Assembly (NCBI GenBank): GCA_947473445.1
Contig: CANJEU010000017.1
Location: forward strand, 1-14,201
DNA from: Fidelibacterota bacterium
GTDB taxonomy: Bacteria; Pseudomonadota; Alphaproteobacteria; Rhodospirillales; Rhodospirillaceae
Reading direction: 5' to 3'
Length of the DNA: 14,201 bases
This document shows, in pieces, positions 12,521-14,201 of this stretch. The position numbers and the translations under genes were made by a program. The number at the start of each line of letters is the position of its first letter. Within the stretch, counting starts at the first letter, position 1. The notes under the pieces are model-generated. The model searched no databases. It was not told where the DNA came from and saw only the letters and a list, made by a program, of their open reading frames with translations.

Positions 12521-13309
12521 TTAGTTTTTGAGGCGATAGCCGGTCTTAAAGATCCAGCTGACGGCTGCAAGACCGGCAAAGAAGAACGCCGCCGTCATCA
12601 ACATGCTGACCTCAACCCCGACGTCTGACCTTCCGTAGAAGCACCAACGGAACGCGCTGATGATATAGACGATGGGGTTGAACAGCGTGACGGTGCGCCA
12701 GATTCCCGGCAGCATATCGATGGAATAAAACGCTCCGCCCAAGAAGGTTAGCGGCGTGACGACCAGCATCGGCACGAAGCTGAGCTGTTCGAACGACTTG
12801 GCCCAAATTCCAATGATGAAACCCATCAGGCTGAAGGTAGCCGCGGTCAGCACCAGGAATCCCAGCATAAAGATGGGGTGCGCGATGTGCAGATCGACGA
12901 AGAGCGTCGATGTGGCAAGGATGATCAGGCCCAGCACCACCGATTTGGTCGTGGCCGCGCCGACGTAGCCCAACACCGTCTCGACCGGTGAGAGAGGGGC
13001 CGACAGAAGCTCATAGATGGTTCCGGTGAACTTCGGGAAGTAGATGCCGAAGGATCCGTTGGACATGCTCTCGGCCAGGATGGTCAGCATGATCATACCA
13101 GGCACGATAAAGGCGCCGTAAGGCACACCGCCGACTTCGGCCATGCGAGAGCCGATTGCCGATCCGAACACGACGAAATAAAGGGACGTCGTGAGTACCG
13201 GGGTGAGAATGCTTTGGCCGGCGGTACGCATGAAGCGCGCCATCTCGAACCGGTAGATCGCCCATACGCCGTAGCTGTTGAAGCCGACAATATTCTGTTC
13301 GCTGCTCAT
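12521..13309 (-). CDS. ABC-2 type exporter permease (YadH-like)
   Basis: The 262-residue membrane protein has about six spans and the ABC-2 permease layout: a cytoplasmic N-terminus ending YRFEMARFMRTAGQSILTPV, paired spans around FVVFGSAIGSR and YGAFIVPGMIML, an amphipathic stretch GTIYELLSAPLSPVETVLGYV (the coupling region), and the late motif FVPMLVVTPLTFLGGAFYSIDMLP before the last spans. The C-terminal segment FNPIVYIISAFRWCFYGRSDV resembles E. coli YadH and related transporters. It starts 10 bases after the ATPase stop, so the two form an operon and presumably one exporter. The substrate is unknown; this subfamily includes polysaccharide, lipid and drug exporters. Confidence 0.9.
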   Translation of the reverse strand: MSSEQNIVGFNSYGVWAIYRFEMARFMRTAGQSILTPVLTTSLYFVVFGSAIGSRMAEVGGVPYGAFIVPGMIMLTILAESMSNGSFGIYFPKFTGTIYELLSAPLSPVETVLGYVGAATTKSVVLGLIILATSTLFVDLHIAHPIFMLGFLVLTAATFSLMGFIIGIWAKSFEQLSFVPMLVVTPLTFLGGAFYSIDMLPGIWRTVTLFNPIVYIISAFRWCFYGRSDVGVEVSMLMTAAFFFAGLAAVSWIFKTGYRLKN

Positions 13310-13319
13310 TGAGGCTCAC

Positions 13320-14201
13320 TCATCCGCGCTCGCTCACCAGACTGACGAAGATATCCTCAAGCGAGCTTTGATGCGTGTTGAGGTCCTTGAACGCGACGCC
13401 AATGTCGGTCATGCGGCGCAAGAGGGACGGAATTCCCGTGCGCTCGGCCTTGCCGTCGTAGGTGTATTCGAGAACATAACCGTCGCCTTTGAGCTCAAGC
13501 TGCCAGTCGGCCAGCTCGGGCGGCAGAACTTTCAAAGGCTCCTGGAGCTGCAGGATGAGCACTTTCTTGCCCAGCTTTTGCATCAGCACCGACTTTTCCT
13601 CGACCAGAATCAGCTCGCCCTTGCTGATCACGCCGACACGATCGGCCATTTCCTCGGCTTCTTCGATGTAGTGCGTGGTGAGAATGATGGTGACGCCCTG
13701 GGCACGCAGCTCGCGCACCAGATTCCACATGTCGCGGCGCAGCTCGACATCAACGCCGGCGGTAGGTTCGTCGAGGAACAGGATTGTGGGCTCGTGCGCA
13801 AGCGCCTTGGCGATCATCACCCGGCGCTTCATGCCGCCCGAGAGGGTCATGATCTTTTCCCCGCGCTTCTCCCACAGGGTCAGCGAACGCAGGACTTTTT
13901 CGATCAGGTCAGGATTGATGGGACGCCCGAACAGCCCGCGCGACAGGCGCACGGAGGTCTCCACCGTCTCGAACGCGTCCGTGGCAAGCTCCTGCGGCAC
14001 GAGGCCGATCTTGAAGCGCGCCTGACGGTAGTCCTTTTGAATATCGTGGCCGTCGGCTGTCACGGTGCCGGTGCTGGGCGTGACAATACCGCAGACGATA
14101 TTGATCAGTGTCGATTTGCCCGCGCCGTTGGGGCCCAGAAGCGCAAAGATCTCGCCTCTATTGATCTCAAGATCGACGCGCTTTAAGGCCTGAAGACCCG
14201 A
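13320..14201 (-). CDS. ABC transporter ATP-binding protein (YadG-like), N-terminus outside window
   Basis: The frame is open through the right edge, so the gene is 5'-truncated; a GTG at 14063 is internal, not the start. In-frame translation from the edge gives LLGPNGAGKSTL (Walker A). Further motifs are the Q-loop in IGLVPQEL, signature LSGGMKRR, Walker B ILFLDEPTAGVD, and switch histidine in LTTHYIEEAEEMADR. After the core comes a C-terminal extension (about 90 residues) ending in the typical SLEDIFVSLV. This is the drug/lipid-export (DRA/CcmA-like) ABC group that pairs with ABC-2 permeases, and the partner follows immediately. Visible length is 293 codons; perhaps 15-30 N-terminal residues are missing. 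Confidence 0.92.
   Translation of the reverse strand, partial: SGLQALKRVDLEINRGEIFALLGPNGAGKSTLINIVCGIVTPSTGTVTADGHDIQKDYRQARFKIGLVPQELATDAFETVETSVRLSRGLFGRPINPDLIEKVLRSLTLWEKRGEKIMTLSGGMKRRVMIAKALAHEPTILFLDEPTAGVDVELRRDMWNLVRELRAQGVTIILTTHYIEEAEEMADRVGVISKGELILVEEKSVLMQKLGKKVLILQLQEPLKVLPPELADWQLELKGDGYVLEYTYDGKAERTGIPSLLRRMTDIGVAFKDLNTHQSSLEDIFVSLVSERG

Noticed and set aside
13320..14063. ABC ATPase starting at the GTG at 14063
   Set aside because: The frame stays open to the window edge and the Walker A motif lies upstream of that codon, so the gene is truncated by the window rather than starting there.
1..14201. Mobile element, prophage or defence island
   Set aside because: No transposase, integrase, tRNA-associated repeat or defence-gene motif was seen; gene content is core alphaproteobacterial.

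Overview
The window looks like chromosomal DNA of a GC-rich alphaproteobacterium. The evidence is the neighbourhood: tlpA facing argH, then a tiny lipoprotein gene, lysA and a DUF4175/TIGR02302 gene; then a gene for a protein with an MJ0042-type zinc ribbon and DUF3426 (the ZitP-like architecture) facing ftsE-ftsX-ydcF-plsC. No rRNA, tRNA, insertion sequence, phage or CRISPR signal is visible. Most of the window is compact housekeeping DNA with short gaps, 4-base start/stop overlaps and tightly convergent gene ends.

Layout. 2-274 (+): 3' end of a PAP2-family phosphatase. 261-851 (-): TlpA-like periplasmic thioredoxin, overlapping the PAP2 end by 14 bases. 914-3710 (+): argH, a 42-residue LptM/LppL-like lipoprotein gene and lysA, a tight operon joining arginine and lysine/cell-wall metabolism. 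3812-6370 (+): large membrane protein DUF4175 with a Gln/Gly tract. 6375-9170 (-): 931-residue ZitP-like protein. 9287-12271 (+): ftsE, ftsX, a YdcF/ElyC-type DUF218 gene and plsC, a cell-division and envelope operon. 12333-12518 (+): a 61-residue basic membrane peptide built as an internal duplication. 12521-14201 (-): an ABC-2 exporter permease and its ATPase, the latter cut by the window edge.

The most unusual element is the ZitP-like protein. Between its zinc ribbon and its single membrane segment it carries about 600 residues of collagen-like Gly/Pro/Ala/Gln sequence, predicted to be cytoplasmic. Three short peptide motifs recur in this stretch (GQSMR, AVSWM and VQA[AG]A[LI]), spaced like beads on a flexible string. 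If the zinc ribbon binds a polar organiser as ZitP binds PopZ in Caulobacter, this version may be a multivalent scaffold anchored in the inner membrane beside the divergently transcribed ftsEX genes. That functional picture is inference; the motif repetition is seen directly.

Other points: a GANTC site and CtrA-like boxes between the zitP-like gene and ftsE; a possible leaderless promoter for the DUF4175 gene; and a hairpin with a T-tract whose 3' arm is also the ribosome binding site of the 61-residue peptide.
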